Below, piece after piece: positions 23,721-35,942 of a DNA stretch of 64,000 bases. The DNA comes from Taudactylus pleione (lineage: Eukaryota > Chordata > Amphibia > Anura > Myobatrachidae), in contig JAUIMM010000115.1 of NCBI GenBank assembly GCA_031769625.1, forward strand, positions 16,074,501 to 16,138,500, given 5' to 3'. The stretch's first letter is position 1. Each line of letters begins with the position of its first letter. The position numbers were made by a program, and so were the translations under genes. The notes beneath the pieces were generated by a model, which saw only the letters and a list, made by a program, of their open reading frames with translations, was not told the origin of the DNA and did not search any database.

Positions 23721-25384
23721 ATCCTAGTCCCAAACAGTTACTTCCATTTATGTTTTTTCCTTTTTTTTTCTTAGTTATCTTGTAGTAAAGGTTCATGTAA
23801 TTCTAATAATTTATCCAGAAAATTTGAGATGTACTGTACTAAGGAATCTATATTTGAACCTCTATATACCCCTGCCTATACCTTCTAATATCCTACCTAT
23901 AAACCTCTAAGGATGACGCTATTTTGCGTACACAGTCATACAGTAAATAAAGACTTCAGACCTAGAATCTGTGGTTCCAAAGCACAAAGTATTATTCAAG
24001 TAAAAGTACAGCAGTTACACGCTATGATCCTCATATGATCTAAGTGCAAAGAGATTATACAGACCCAAGTACAATTATACATATGCAGCGCTCTCTGGTC
24101 CAGATGTTAGGCATCAGCAAGAAACTCCTCGTCAGTCAGCATTCAGCAAGAAGACTAAGACCCAGTGTTGGAGCACACATATTTATACCCCCCAGAAATG
24201 GACAACACAATAGAGAAGTTTGTTGCTGATGCCATTGGAACTCAAAGGGGATGCATCTGTTACAGAGCATTTAACAGGCTGATTCAAATAGACACAACCC
24301 AGCCTCCAACAACTGAGGGTCTTTGGTTTCCCACCCCATGCAACATCCTAACAGTTGTTCATTTAATATACATTTTGTTGCTTGAAGTCTCTGCAGTCCA
24401 TAAGTTGAGAATGCATGATGCAATCTCCACACCGATAATACCGGAATTCTGTTGAAAGAGTACGCATCAGTACAAAACCAAACACGGCTAACATAGCATG
24501 TATAAAACCTTAGTTACCAAATAATCTTTATTTCACAGCATTTATACTAAATGAACGAACTTATCCCTTAAAGCTTATGGAACCTTGTATGTGGATATGT
24601 AATGTGTGAGTATGCGGGGTTTGATATAAAGACGCTAGTTACTTGGAGCAGATGTGTGCGCATAAAGCTAATGAACAGCATTTTCATATAGGATCTTATA
24701 CATTCGCTAATATGCGATTAGTTACCAGCGCAATTGTGCGTATTAATGTGTGTATGAGAAATGGTGCACTTAAATCTCACTTAAACTAAGTGAACACTTA
24801 GCAGTGTGGAATGCTGAGCCTTATAGTTCCACACGCCCCCCTCTCTCAGCAGCCCCCACCCTTCCCAGGCTCAAAAGTAAAGTCCTTTGTTCTCCCAGGC
24901 TCTTGTGTAAATGCAAATTAGCACAGCTACAAGACCCAAAACCTAAGATAAGACTCTTGGCTTTGAAGGTATTTTATTGCAGGAAGCCTGCTAATGTAAG
25001 GTGTGTATTCGAGCAGGGCCACCTGGAGTGAGAGCAGACATTATATCCAGGAAGCTTGTCTACACAGGCTAGTTGTCACGTAGCCATTTGCTCTGTTTAA
25101 CTAATGCAATATATACTTTAGGGGAATTATAATAATATACACTTTATCCAGAGCACCCAAACTACGTAAAGTCATGAAATGGGCTTTTGGTGAATCGCCG
25201 TAACTTATGGCGATGGTCACAGGTGCAATCGCATGATGCTAATAGTAATATTGCCACATGTACTGAAGTGTGAGTTTATCTAAAATGGCGCTTAGGCAGC
25301 CATTTGCAAAATGGCGTCTTGCGGCCAGTCGCAAGATGGTGTCGCTGCGATTCAATTTTAAACTGATCTTGTCTCAGCCAATAA
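23721..25384. other. No gene recognised
   Basis: Unclassified moderately AT-rich sequence. ORFs of 60-96 codons near 24044-24455 and 24804-25031 have no recognisable motif. This could be an old LTR or LINE remnant, but no LTR pair, primer site or RT motif is visible. Confidence 0.35.
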
Positions 25385-25562
25385 TCCAGCTTCGATAGTA
25401 CTAAGCCGTGGAGAGAGATAAAGTGGAGAGAGATAAAGTACCAACCAATCATCTCCTAACTGTCACTTTACAGGCTGTGCTTGAAAATTGACAGTTAAGA
25501 GCTGATTGGTTGGTACATTATCTCTCTCCACTTTATCTATCGCCAAGGTTTAGTACATCTTC
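25385..25562. mobile_element. Palindromic MITE (CCAACCAATCA...GACAGTT family)
   Basis: The left arm GTGGAGAGAGATAAAGTACC and CCAACCAATCATCTCCTAAC face the right arm GAGCTGATTGGTTGG and TCTCTCTCCACTTTATC. The centre is ACAGGCTGTG. Diverged relatives lie near 34960-35140, 37905-37965 and 40945-41040. Confidence 0.65.
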
Positions 25563-26204
25563 CCCTAAATGTGATGTCTTTCTGGAAAATCTCAAAGACC
25601 ATGTACAGTTGGTTAATAATACTGTATCATGGTCAGGGATTATCCTGAAAGTCATTGAAGCAACCACTTTTTTTAATTTGTAATTTTTTTTCACAATTAG
25701 TCCTTGTCAAAGAATTTCTAAAAGTTGTGTTTAATTGCTTGATCTGCATTTCAGGCTAAGCACAGCTGGCAGTGATATTAAGTGATGATTTCATAGTAGT
25801 GTGTGTTTATCTTGACATTGCTTGCATACCACTAAAAGAAGATTCCATGTTAATTATCTAGTTCATAACTAGTGCCGAGAGCTATGTGTTTTTTTCTCCA
25901 AAATTACAGGATGTCTACAGGATTTATTGTGCATGACAAGCAACTTCACGTATGCACAATACGTTAATTTAAATCCTATATGTGTAGGTGGGATAACTTG
26001 CTATTGTAAAATTCCCAATGGTTTTCTTTATTTTCCCCTAGGTTAATATTTTTGTCAGGATGTATACATAGTAAGGTTTGTTTGTGTGGCATGATGTATT
26101 GCGTATGCAGAATACAATTTTTTGTATTTCTTATTCATGCATGTGCAACATACAATAATGAAAGTATTATTGCTTCTTTGATTGCTGCCTGTGTTCGGGT
26201 TTGG

Positions 26205-26570
26205 CACAGGTTCCCGATGGTCGGGATACCACCAGTCTGAAAACCGACAGCGGCATCCTGACAGTCAGAATCCCGACACCAGTAGGTAAGTATACTACCA
26301 CTAATCCTAACCACTACCCTAATGACCCTCCCTTGTACTGAAACCTAACCTCCCCCTCCCCGCACCCTAGCGCTCCCTTCCCAGTGCCTAAACCTAACCC
26401 CCCCTTAGTGCCTAAACCTCCCCCTAGTGCCTAACCCTCCCCTTAGTGCCTAACCCTAAACCTAACCCCCGATACTTACCTTTGGGATGCCGGCAGTCAG
26501 GATACTGTAGCTGGGATCCCGATGCTGTCAGGATTCCGGTGCCGGTATTTAGACAGTCGGCATCCCGCAC
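26205..26570. mobile_element. MITE with telomere-like internal repeats, second copy
   Basis: The ends are GGTCGGGATACCACCAGTCT and ...TTAGACAGTCGGCATCCCG. The interior repeats GTGCCTAAACCTAACCCC and GTGCCTAACCCTCCCC, the reverse complement of the GGGTTAGGCAC units at 23090-23230. Confidence 0.55.
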
Positions 26571-27761
26571 ACATAATGCTTTCAAATTGTCCAAAAACTG
26601 TTAATGCATTTACTGGGTTGCTTGACATGCTGCCTTGTGTTTGCTGAGTACATTATATTAATGTTTATTCTACATATGTGGGGTAAACTTGCTATTGCAA
26701 AATTGCCTTCTTAATAATTTTATATTTTTTCACTGGTTTCATATTTTGGTTAGGACGTCTACATAGGTCACTTTGTTTGCTGCTATGCTGTATTGCGTAT
26801 GAAGAGTATATTTTTGTTTTTACCTTATTCGAGCATTTGCAATGCTATTTTATTATTGCATTATTTCAATGGACAAATTTACATAAGTTGAAAGAATTAA
26901 TAAAATGGCAATTATTTTTGTCATAGTTTCTATGACATCTGGATTAGTCTGGTGAATATATGCTATTATAACTAGAGATGTGCGCCGACCCCTGTGTTTT
27001 GGTTTAGATTTTGGATCTGGATCTCCCCTGGTCTTGGATCTGTATTGGTCTTGCCAAAACCTCTCCTTCGAGTTTTGTTTTCGTGTTTTGGTTTTGGATC
27101 TGCATTTTTTCTTAAAAAATAAAAAAAAATCAGCTAAAACAACATAAAATGGGCCGTTTTTGTTCCTACAGTATTAATAACCTCAATAGCATTTATTTCC
27201 ACTCATTTCCAGTCAATTTTGACCACCTCACAGCTCACAATATTGATTTGTTCATCTAGTATAGGCCCAAAATTTGCACCAAGATAGCTGACTGACTAAG
27301 CTACAGTAAGCTGCAGCACAAACACATTGCAGTTCAACTTCAAACATGGCACATCAGGAAACACTTTTATTATTCAAGAGAGGCCTGAGGGAGTTGGAGT
27401 ATGTATGTAGTTGAAGGTAGGGCAGGGACAAGAAGGGTTGATTGATAGTAAATTCAATTTTGTTTTTTGATTCCAAAGAAAATGTATGAGTGAGAAGGGG
27501 AGGGGAGGAGGCGTTTACAAAAAAAATGTGATACAGTACATTTATATCAGTCCTTGCCACAGAAGAATCCTAGAGCATGGCTGCTGCTGCTGGGAGTTGA
27601 TTTTCTCATCCCAGAAGGGGACCAGGAAGAGTGCTTTGCAAACCTTCTATAAAGGCATTTCCCAACCTGTACAGGGACATAAAAAAAACATAGTTAGTGG
27701 CCTCAAAGTGCCACTTAACTAGCACAGATATGTGGACAAGTGTAATATCTATGATTTAAGG

Positions 27762-27958
27762 GCAGAGGTAGCCAACCCTCGTCCTTGAGAGCTACCAACA
27801 GTGCATGTTTTCCAGGTCTCCTGACAGAATCAAAACTATAATAATTAACTCCACCTGTGGATCTTTCTAAATGTTTTGGTGAGTAATGAATACACCTGTG
27901 CACCAGCTCGGTCATCTGGAAAACGTGAGCTCTTGAGGACCAAGGTTGGCTACCCCTG
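27762..27958. mobile_element. 197-bp hAT-type MITE nested in hAT copy 2
   Basis: The ends GCAGAGGTAGCCAACC and GGTTGGCTACCCCTG are flanked by an exact duplication ATTTAAGG (27754-27761 and 27959-27966). No coding sequence. Confidence 0.85.
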
Positions 27959-28699
27959 ATTTAAGGCCTTACGATGTGTCTTTCTTGAGAATCGTGTGCC
28001 TGCTTCTGTGGCTAGGAGTGGATTTTCATCCCAGATGGGGACCATGAAGAGTGCTTCCAAAAACAATTGACTTAAATAATCCTTTGCAAACCTTCTGTAA
28101 AGGAATTTCCCAACCTGTACAGGGACATAAAAAAAAACAGAGTTAGTTAGTGGCCTTCAAATTGCTATTGTTCCCACTGTCCACTTCTTAGATATGTGAA
28201 TATGATGTTAGAATGTAGAAGACCAAAAATTGGGTGGACCACACATGGCTGATTGATCAACCATGGCGACTGGATTAGTGTCATAAGGAAGAGGAGACTG
28301 CAAACTGGGTGTCATGTTATGAGTTGGCCATATGGGGTATGTTGCTGTTAAGGGATCAGACTGGTTATCATTATAATTTATCAGTGGACACATTATTATT
28401 AATTTATTATTATAGTTGTTGTTATTTTGGTTTGCCATCTCCTGAAGGGTGTTTACCAACAGACAGAGACCACCTACCTATCAGTTCAGGCATAGACACT
28501 TCCTGAGGAACAGAGCTCTGTTCTCTGGAGGGAAGCCAAATAGGTGGGAGCCCATGTTCCAACATCTGAAGCTCTTATCTCTCCACATCATCTATTATAG
28601 ATGAAAAAAAATGTCATCGGGGACATCTAGCTCCTCTTTCTGTACCCTGCTCACCCTTTTTGGACAGGAAGTCCAGGATGGATGGTTTGGAAGATGAAG

Positions 28700-29427
28700 G
28701 CCTAGCAACAGATGGGGATGGTCATTATCAAGACCTGGTCCCCCCAGTGGGTGTAGTCTGGGAGGTATTGGTTGGCATGCAGACAGCAGAATAACAGCCC
28801 TCCATGTTGTCTGTGCTTACTATTCTGTATTTCAGTTTGCAATTAAGGTAGGAATAAAGTGGGCTACAGAACACAGTGACAGAATCACTGGATGTCTTAG
28901 TGCATTCAGGCCAAATATGATCCATGAATTCCCAGACAGATTCCGGACAGATGAATCATTTTCTTGTAATAATCTTTGGTAATTCCTGGCAAAGGTGGGT
29001 GTTATGGCCAGACACTTTGAAGGCTGCAACTTTGAACTGCTTTATAGAAAACATGTGAATTAAACCTTTCCACACTGCAGAACATGATGGATAAATCCCT
29101 TAAAGTTCAGCACCTAGAGCATCTTTTTTCATGTTCTCTGAGGCCTCTCCTGACTGTGAAGAAAGATTCTCCACACTGTAGTCTTCTATTGTGACTTTTT
29201 AATGGTGATTTCAATGTTGTCCACTGGGTTTTCCCCATGCAAATGAGACAATTCACATCTAGAAGGTGACTCTTATGTTTAGCCATGGAGTCAGTCTCTC
29301 TTTTGGCAGAATTTTCACAATCTTGGTCTTGGGGGCACCATGTTGAATCAGACAGATCCTCCAGGGTAAACATCTGATCTGGTGATGTATCTATTTCTAT
29401 TAAACCGTTGTGTGTGAGTTTAGTCAT
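28700..29427 (-). pseudogene. Possible zinc-finger remnant inside hAT copy 2
   Basis: The minus frame at 29427-29107 contains CLICMGKTQW, then LQCGESFFTVRRGLREHEKR. This is reminiscent of a decayed C2H2 finger pair (CxxC...H, CGESF...L..HE). No second clear finger or linker is visible downstream. It could equally be chance or a hAT-internal ORF. The placement between hAT-like edges would fit captured sequence. Confidence 0.25.
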
Positions 29428-29689
29428 CTGCCACTTATGGTGGAGCTCTTTTTCTGCTTTCTAAATGATCTCCAGACACAACGTAAAACTTAAACTAAAA
29501 CACACTATAACACACTTGAATAGAACAGTTTTAGAATTTAGGATGTCTACTCTATATAGGTTTGTAAATAAATATAGGCTTTAGTTTTTCAGAGCATATA
29601 ACTTTATAAGCTGTTAGGATAAAATTTCTGCTATGTTTAAGATTAAAAAAAAAACTTTTTGTTACCCAATAACTTTAAAAAAAAAAGTT

Positions 29690-30560
29690 TTCATTGCAAT
29701 AGTCATGCAGCTCCTTGACAGACAGCAGCACAGCACCCCTGTGCAGCTACGCCGATGACAGGTGTGGCTAACATGCACACAATAAAAATTGTTTATTTAT
29801 TATTTTGGGCAGCAGCCCCTCAACAGACAGGAGCACAGCACCCCTGCGCACCTATGCCGATGACAGTGACAGCCATGTGTGGCTGACACACACACAATAA
29901 AAATTGTTTATTTATTATTCTGGGCAGCAGCCCCTTGACAGACAGGAGCACAGCACCCCCTGCACACCTACGCTGATGACAGTGACAGCCAGGTGTAGCT
30001 GACATGCACACAATAAAAATTATTTATTTATTATTTTGGGCAGCAGCCCCTTGACAGACAGCAGCAGAGCACCTCTGTGCACCTACGCTGATGACAGTGA
30101 CAGCCAGGTGTGGCTGACACGCACACAATAAAAATTGTTTATTTATTATTTTGGGCAGCAGCCCCTCGACAGACAGGAGCACAGCACCCCTGCGCACCTA
30201 CGCTGATGACAGTGACAAACAGGTGTGGCTGACACGCACACACAAAAAAAGACAATATATTTTTATTTTTTTTCAGCCCCAGGACTTGAGCCCAGAGCAC
30301 AGATTGATCATGACTGGAGTCGGGCAGCACTAGGGTGCAACTTGCGTTGCTGGCTGAATCTTGTGCAGTTAAGCCTAACACACACACACATAGACAGTAA
30401 AAGATCAAAAACAGACAATTGATTTAAAAAAAATTTATGCTCCAGAACTTGGGCCCAGAGCAGCGATTGATCACGACTGGAGTGTGGCAGCACTAGGTTG
30501 CAAGTTGCGTTGCTGGCTGGATCTTGTGGAGTTGAGCCTAACACACACACGCACAGAAAA
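29690..30560. repeat. Tandem arrays in the 5' region of hAT copy 2
   Basis: Five units of about 115 bp (GACAGACAGCAGCACAGCAC, ACGCTGATGACAGTGACAG, TTGTTTATTTATTATTTTGG) are followed by two units of about 180 bp (ACTTGGGCCCAGAGCA, TGATCACGACTGGAGT). A shorter CACCAGCCCAGAATGGATCA array runs at about 30620-30860. Confidence 0.85.
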
Positions 30561-31561
30561 ATATTACACTAAACGACACTTTTATTTTTATTTTTTTTAC
30601 AATATATATTTTTTGGGGGGGAGTCCAGAACTTGGGCCCAGATGGATGCAGCACCAGCCAACATGTGTTCTGCACCAGCCCAGATGGACACAGCAGACAG
30701 CAGAGCACCAGCCCAGAATGGATCAGCACTGCAGCACCCCAGGACACAGCAGATAGCAGAGCACCAGCCCAGAATGGATTAGCACTCAGCAGCACCAGCC
30801 AAGAATGGATCAGCAGTGAACCAACCCAGAATACAGGACACAGCAGACAGCACAGCACCACTCTCCCAGCCCTATACTACCCACCCTCCCTGTTCAGTCT
30901 CCACAGCCGGAGTGAAATGGCATCCACCACGTGGTCCCCATATGCTACATTGATTATAAAGACGTAAGCTCACAAACCGTGAGATTTCTGACTCTATGGT
31001 TTTGCCTCATTTCGAGATTCGAGTCAGGCGGGAAACTCCGAGCCTGCTTGGATCCGACTCGGATCTGCAAAATTCGGGTGGGCTCGGTTTTCTGAGAACC
31101 GAAACCACTCATCTCTAATTATAACTTACATCCAAACTGTCCCAATTTCAGCAGGTTAGTCCCACTTTCAGGCACTGTTCTACTGTCACACTCATGGGCT
31201 GCAGTGTCCTGAAGGTGGAGGGGAGGATGGGGGAGACACTGTGACACTAATGCTATGTGTGCGTGTCATGCACATACACTGTGCCAGCAGCTCCTAGAAC
31301 AATGGGCAAGCCCTTAGCTTGACAAAAATGGGGATACGGCTCACAGGTATGGCATTTCCAACAGGGCCACTAGAGGCACATGCAATTGTCCTGAACTACA
31401 CCTCACAAAAGATGGGATTTATGTAATAATATTATTACTTCTTTCATTGTAGCACATATTATGTCCATAATTCTTGCAAATTATCAATACATTTGTGTGG
31501 GTTTCTATAAAGGTTAGCTGAGTTAAGTGCCATGCTGCCTCATGTATGCTGATTAAGTTTG

Positions 31562-31703
31562 CTGCCACATCCAAAGGCCACTATTCTCTGCTCATTCTCC
31601 TTGATCTATCTGCTGCTTTCGACACTGTGGACCACCCTCTTCTGCTGCATATCCTTCACTCCCTTGGTCTACGTGACACTGCCCTCTCCTGGCTGTCCTC
31701 CTA
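31562..31703 (+). pseudogene. L2-type LINE reverse transcriptase fragment, upstream part
   Basis: The plus frame reads [20 protein letters not shown], then [20 protein letters not shown], ending [13 protein letters not shown] is the RT motif A block of L2/CR1-type LINEs. The frame stops at TA 31702-31703, where the giant element begins, and continues at 43742. The upstream boundary near 31562 is abrupt. Confidence 0.8.
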
Positions 31704-31815
31704 CTGATGTGCCCAGCTATAATGTGGCATCACAACGTTATCTCTCGCCACGCATGGCGCACCACACAACACGCCATGAGTCGTGCCACAAAGAAAGTTT
31801 AGTAATGAAAAAAGT

Positions 31816-32034
31816 CATTACGTGTAATACAACATTTTGCCCACCAGATGTCACTTTTCCTAAACTACATAGCGCATGCGTCTGATTTCATTACGTGTAA
31901 TACAACATTTTGCCCACCAGGTGTCACTTTTCCTAAACTACATAGCGCATGCGTGTGATTTCATTACGTGTAATACAACATTTTGCCCACCAGGTGTCAC
32001 TTTTCCTAAACAACATAGCGCATGCATGTGATTT
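31816..32034. repeat. Three 73-bp tandem units, subterminal in the giant element
   Basis: Units start at 31816, 31889 and 31962 with CATTACGTGTAATACAACAT and contain GTGTCACTTTTCCTAAAC and ACATAGCGCATGCGTGTG. They lie 112 bp from the left end. CATTACGTGTAATAC is itself nearly palindromic. A role as transposase binding sites is inference. Confidence 0.85.
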
Positions 32035-32317
32035 CCAATGTACCGTACGGTATGTACTGTATCACCGCCGATGATTGTTTGACAGAAGCGGTGATTCGGT
32101 ACACCATACAGTATTACAGCGTTTTCCACATGGAATCAGGAATGTACGGTATAATAAAGCGGTAGAAGAATGTCTAATCCAGTTTGAAATCATTAAGCTC
32201 TGTATTACCCACTGACTGTGCGGTTGAAATCATACTGTGTTTGCGCAAATGTAAATACTGTCGGCACTGTCCCAGACTTAGACATTAGACTTTACAAACT
32301 ACATAACTCTAGTAATG

Positions 32318-32470
32318 GGTGAAGCGTGTGGCCTAGCGGTCTAATGCTTAGTCTCACTGCTTCTCCCCTCTTCTTGTTCCGTGGGTTAGAGACCTTGAAA
32401 ATACAGTATGTTTTTTTAATTTATTTTTAAAACCTTCACTTAAAATATTCAGTATTTAATACAGTACATG
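32318..32470 (+). other. tRNA-like module 1 with T-rich tail
   Basis: TGGCCTAGCGG (32329-32339) fits the Pol III A box. GGGTTAGAGACC (32383-32394) is a one-base-defective B box at tRNA spacing. A tail TTTTTTTAATTTATTTTTAA and CCTTCACTTAAA follow. The same order recurs at 33600 and 33965. It may be a SINE unit or a decayed tRNA gene. Confidence 0.45.
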
Positions 32471-33379
32471 TGGAGTGCATGCCTGCCCAGTGCTTCGGGA
32501 GTCAAACAGCGAAAATAGGATTTTTATTATTGTACATACAGTACTGTACCTTAGAACTCAAACTTGCGTCAATGCCGGCGCTGACATAAACGTGGACATT
32601 ATAGTGATTTATTATGACCATCAAGTGGCAATGGGCCCTGTTAAAGAGACTGGTTTCTGTATAACAAACTGACTGCGCGTTTAAACCGCAAAATTGCGTC
32701 AATGTCTGCGCATGCCCAGTGGTCGGGTTTCAATCACAATGGAATGTGTGCCGCATGTCCAGTGGAGCCAAGCCATATATTAAGTAGCGCTATGCCATGG
32801 CTCATGCCCAGTTGTCTGTATTGCTAACAATACTGTTGAATTTTCACACTTGTGCCATTCTGCACTGTCCGAGACTTACCGCACAGTATACACAATAGTA
32901 AATTCATGACTTCATAAAGTGCTAAAGTAGTGGACTAACAGTAGTTTGTAGGGAAGGCTGTTTATTACATACTGACTGTGATGTAGAGCGCAAACTTGCG
33001 TCAATGACAATGCTGTCCTAGACTTGGAAACTTTAGTAATTTAATATGTTCAGTAACTGATAGTTGACTCTGTATAAGAGAGGGGTCCCTATAGTACAAA
33101 CTGACTCCGCATTTAAACCGCAAAATTGCGTCAATGTCAGCACAGTTTGCGTTGTGGTGACTTATAGCCAGTTCTGATGGGTTACGGTACAAATAGGATC
33201 TCTGGCGCGTGCCCAGTGGCGGGGTTGCAATGCATTGCCAGTGGTGCTGCACCATAGCCATACCCTTGTAGCGCTATGGCTATGTACACCATGGCGTACA
33301 GTATGGAAGATCAGACTGTACAGTAGCGGGTCATGATTCACACACAGTGAAAGTGTGCTAATATTATTATTACACTGAC

Positions 33380-33535
33380 TGTGTAATAATAATATTAAAA
33401 ATAAAAAGTGTAACCTTGACTGTCTAATAATAATGAAAAAAAAGTTTAAGCTTCTGAACCCGGAACCGGTTTGTACAGACGTCTGCAATGTAGAAGTTTG
33501 ATTTCTTACCTCTACGCTACAGACGCCTGAGTACT
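33380..33535 (-). other. tRNA-like module 2
   Basis: On the minus strand TGTAGCGTAGAGGTAAGAA is followed about 55 bases later by TTCCGGGTTCAGAAG, then an AT-rich tail with GGTTACACTTTTTATTTTT and TATTATTATTACACAGTC. The same tail follows the module at 34280-34125. The A box is good and the B box imperfect. Confidence 0.4.
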
Positions 33536-33597
33536 TCATCGTATGGTACTGTAGATGTCACATAAAGTACTGTAGAGGACTAGGAGAGACTTGTGAG

Positions 33598-33705
33598 CAA
33601 GGGCTTAGGTGATCTGTCTTGCTTACACTTCTCTCCTTACTGTATGTTCGAGACCTTGATAATTTAATTTATTTTTTTAATGTTCACTATAGTACTGTAG
33701 TTCAG
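33598..33705 (+). other. tRNA-like module 3
   Basis: GGGCTTAGGTGATCTG stands in the A-box position. GTTCGAGACC (33646-33655) is a B box. TTTAATTTATTTTTTTAATG and TTCACTATAG follow, as in modules 1 and 4. Confidence 0.4.
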
Positions 33706-33959
33706 TCTTGTTATCCAACCCTTACAAAAATCAATATATTGTACTGTAGATGTGCCCAGCTACAGTACTGTAGTTTGTTGCTCCATACGGTATGCCATAC
33801 AGTATACCGCATTGCTAGTTGCGCGCTACACTGTGGTGTATTGAGTCTCATAGCACTGCACATGCCCAGTTGTCTGTATTATACGGTACTTACAACTGTA
33901 GTTGTAAGTACTATACGGTAGACATTGTAGTGATTCCCTGACTCTAGGAACTACAGTAC

Positions 33960-34095
33960 AGTAGATGCAGGAGTCTAGGGGGCTAATGCCTAGCCCTACT
34001 GCATCTACCATTTTCTTGTCCCGCTGGTTCGAGACCTTTAAAGTATATACTGTATACGGTAATTTTATTTTGTTTTAAATCTTCACTAATACATT
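33960..34095 (+). other. tRNA-like module 4
   Basis: GAGTCTAGGGGGCTAATGCC stands in the A-box position. GGTTCGAGACC (34026-34036) is a clean B box. The tail has TTTTATTTTGTTTTAAATC and TTCACTAATAC, matching modules 1 and 3. Confidence 0.5.
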
Positions 34096-34124
34096 ATCCA
34101 GAAATTCTGGTATTTCTATGCCAC

Positions 34125-34275
34125 AGTACTTTATGACAAAAAAGTGTAACCTTGACTGTGTAATAATAATAAAAAATAAAAAGTGTAACCTTTCAAGTTT
34201 CGAACCCACAAAAGGGTTGTACAGGCAGCGTAATATATTGGTTTGATTATTTACCATTACACTACAGCCGCCTGC
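34125..34275 (-). other. tRNA-like module 5
   Basis: On the minus strand GGCTGTAGTGTAATGGTAA (A box) precedes GTGGGTTCGAAACT (B box) at tRNA spacing. The tail then reads GGTTACACTTTTTATTTTTT, ATTATTATTACACAGTCAAG and GGTTACACTTTTTTG, as in module 2. Confidence 0.5.
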
Positions 34276-34454
34276 AATACCAAGGTTGCACCTGGATTGA
34301 GTGTTTCCTACAATACTGTACGTCATCGTATCTCAGGCGCATGCCCAGATCTACGGTATACCCATGTAGCGCTTTTTTTTTTTTTTTAAGTCTTTGCTAC
34401 TTTTGTTCAGTATTGTTATCCAACCCTTACTAAACTCAGTACATTTTATATATT

Positions 34455-34620
34455 AGGGGGTAAATGTACTAAGATGGGAGTGCTATTAAGAAGTATTACT
34501 GTATCTTCTAGAAGGTGCTACTGTAGATAAATGAGAAGTAGAATCTGATTGGTTGCTATGGGCAACATACAGTACAGTAACTTCTTAAATAGAACTCCCA
34601 TCTTAGTAAATTTACCCCTA
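34455..34620. mobile_element. MITE with GGGGGTAAATKTACTAAGATGGGAG ends
   Basis: The left end GGGGGTAAATGTACTAAG and right end CTTAGTAAATTTACCCC are inverted, with TA on both sides. The interior carries GATTGGTTGCTATGGGCAAC. The host is the giant element. Confidence 0.7.
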
Positions 34621-34959
34621 CAAGTTTCACTTTTTCCCCCCAATTTTTTTTCTTCCGCCCCAAAATGAAAGTGAATTTTTAGTGTGTTCTGACTTTTTTT
34701 TTTTTTTAAAGTTACGCAGTTTACAGTCCCTTTAGGGGACTGTCTTAAGGCTGCACGTTGAAGGCTTCCCGCAACATTGCACCCCAATTCACCAATTTTT
34801 TCCGCCTGCTATTCATACAGTAGGCGAAACTTTTTCACATACTGTCTTACTGTACATTGCATTGACTTCCCGCCTACGGTAGGTGGAAAAGCTTTCAAAT
34901 TGAATACAGCGATAATTTTACGCCTGGCAAAATGACGTAATCAGCAAAACTTTTTTTAG

Positions 34960-35140
34960 CCAATCACGTGTTTTTGCTCCAATGGGTGAAAAAGTGCCAA
35001 CCAATGTTCTCCCAACTGTCATCTCACAGGCTGTGTTTGAAAAATGACAGTTGGGAGCTGATTGACTGACAACTTATCACTTTTTTATCACTTCTCACTC
35101 TGTCTCCTAACACTGCTTAGTACAGTAAATACACCCCTTG
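34960..35140. mobile_element. Palindromic MITE, diverged copy
   Basis: GCCAACCAATGTTCTCCCAAC and TGTCATCTCACAGGCTGTG face GACAGTTGGGAGCTGATTG. It belongs to the family of 25385-25562. Confidence 0.55.
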
Positions 35141-35942
35141 GAGTGAAAAGACGAGACCGGCTAAAAAAAGTAAATAGACCACCCCTAAATTGAAAACGTC
35201 CCTCAGTGTATACAGTACTATATGTCTACTGTACTGTATTCTACTGTAAGTGCCGGGCAGCTGTGAAATCACTGTGATGGGCAACAGGGATACTGTACAG
35301 TATATGACTGTGGGCGGCAACCCCCATTGGCCGGCGCGCCCCTGGTGAGTGAAATCCGGTCCAATAGTACGATACACCCCTGCATCTGTGTGTTATTGGC
35401 TTTTTGTACCTTTTTAATGACAGATGCACGTGTTGGGTCTCAGGCGCACTTAAAGACTGAATTACATACAGTACAAACACCAATTGTATAAATTAATGAA
35501 AATTTTTATTTAAGCTACAGTAACATGCTGTACAGAGGGGGGGGGACTTCTTTAGCTTTCCACCCCGTAGTCCTCTACTGTACCCCGCTTCTTTCTTCCG
35601 CCGCTGGCATGTCCTGGAATTCCAAGCTGGACACGGACATGACTACTGTACAGTACATACAGTAGGAGGAAGGAGATGACGTGAGAACAGTCCTTCCACA
35701 ATGCCGACCGATACGCCCTACTACACCGAGGACTACAGTACACAAAAAGATTAGGCTTTTAAGTTAAAATCATCACTGGCACTTTTGGCCTCAGATCCAG
35801 AGTTTCACCTACACCAGGTGCAGACTCTACCTTGCATCGGAGTGCAAGGTCCACTGTACGCCCTGAAGAAAGGAGGATAGGCAGAGACAAACAGACAGTA
35901 AAAGACAGACACACAGGTTCTCACCGGAGATGCTCTTGTTCT

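Larger units (their letters stand above)
26973..31117 (-). mobile_element. BED-type hAT element, copy 2
   Basis: An exact 8-bp duplication ATTATAAC flanks it (26965-26972 and 31118-31125). The left terminus is TAGAGATGTGCGCCGACCCC and the right is the inverse of TAGAGATGAGTGGTTTCGG. The end order implies minus-strand coding. Core hAT text is mostly lost. What remains is CCCAGAAGGGGACCAGGAAG-type debris near 27600 and 28030, and ATGTGAATATGATG near 28190. 28200-29460 is unlike the sibling elements. Confidence 0.9.

Noticed and set aside
31816..32034. 73-bp triple repeat as a possible CRISPR or satellite
   Set aside because: Only three contiguous units at the subterminal position of a transposon.
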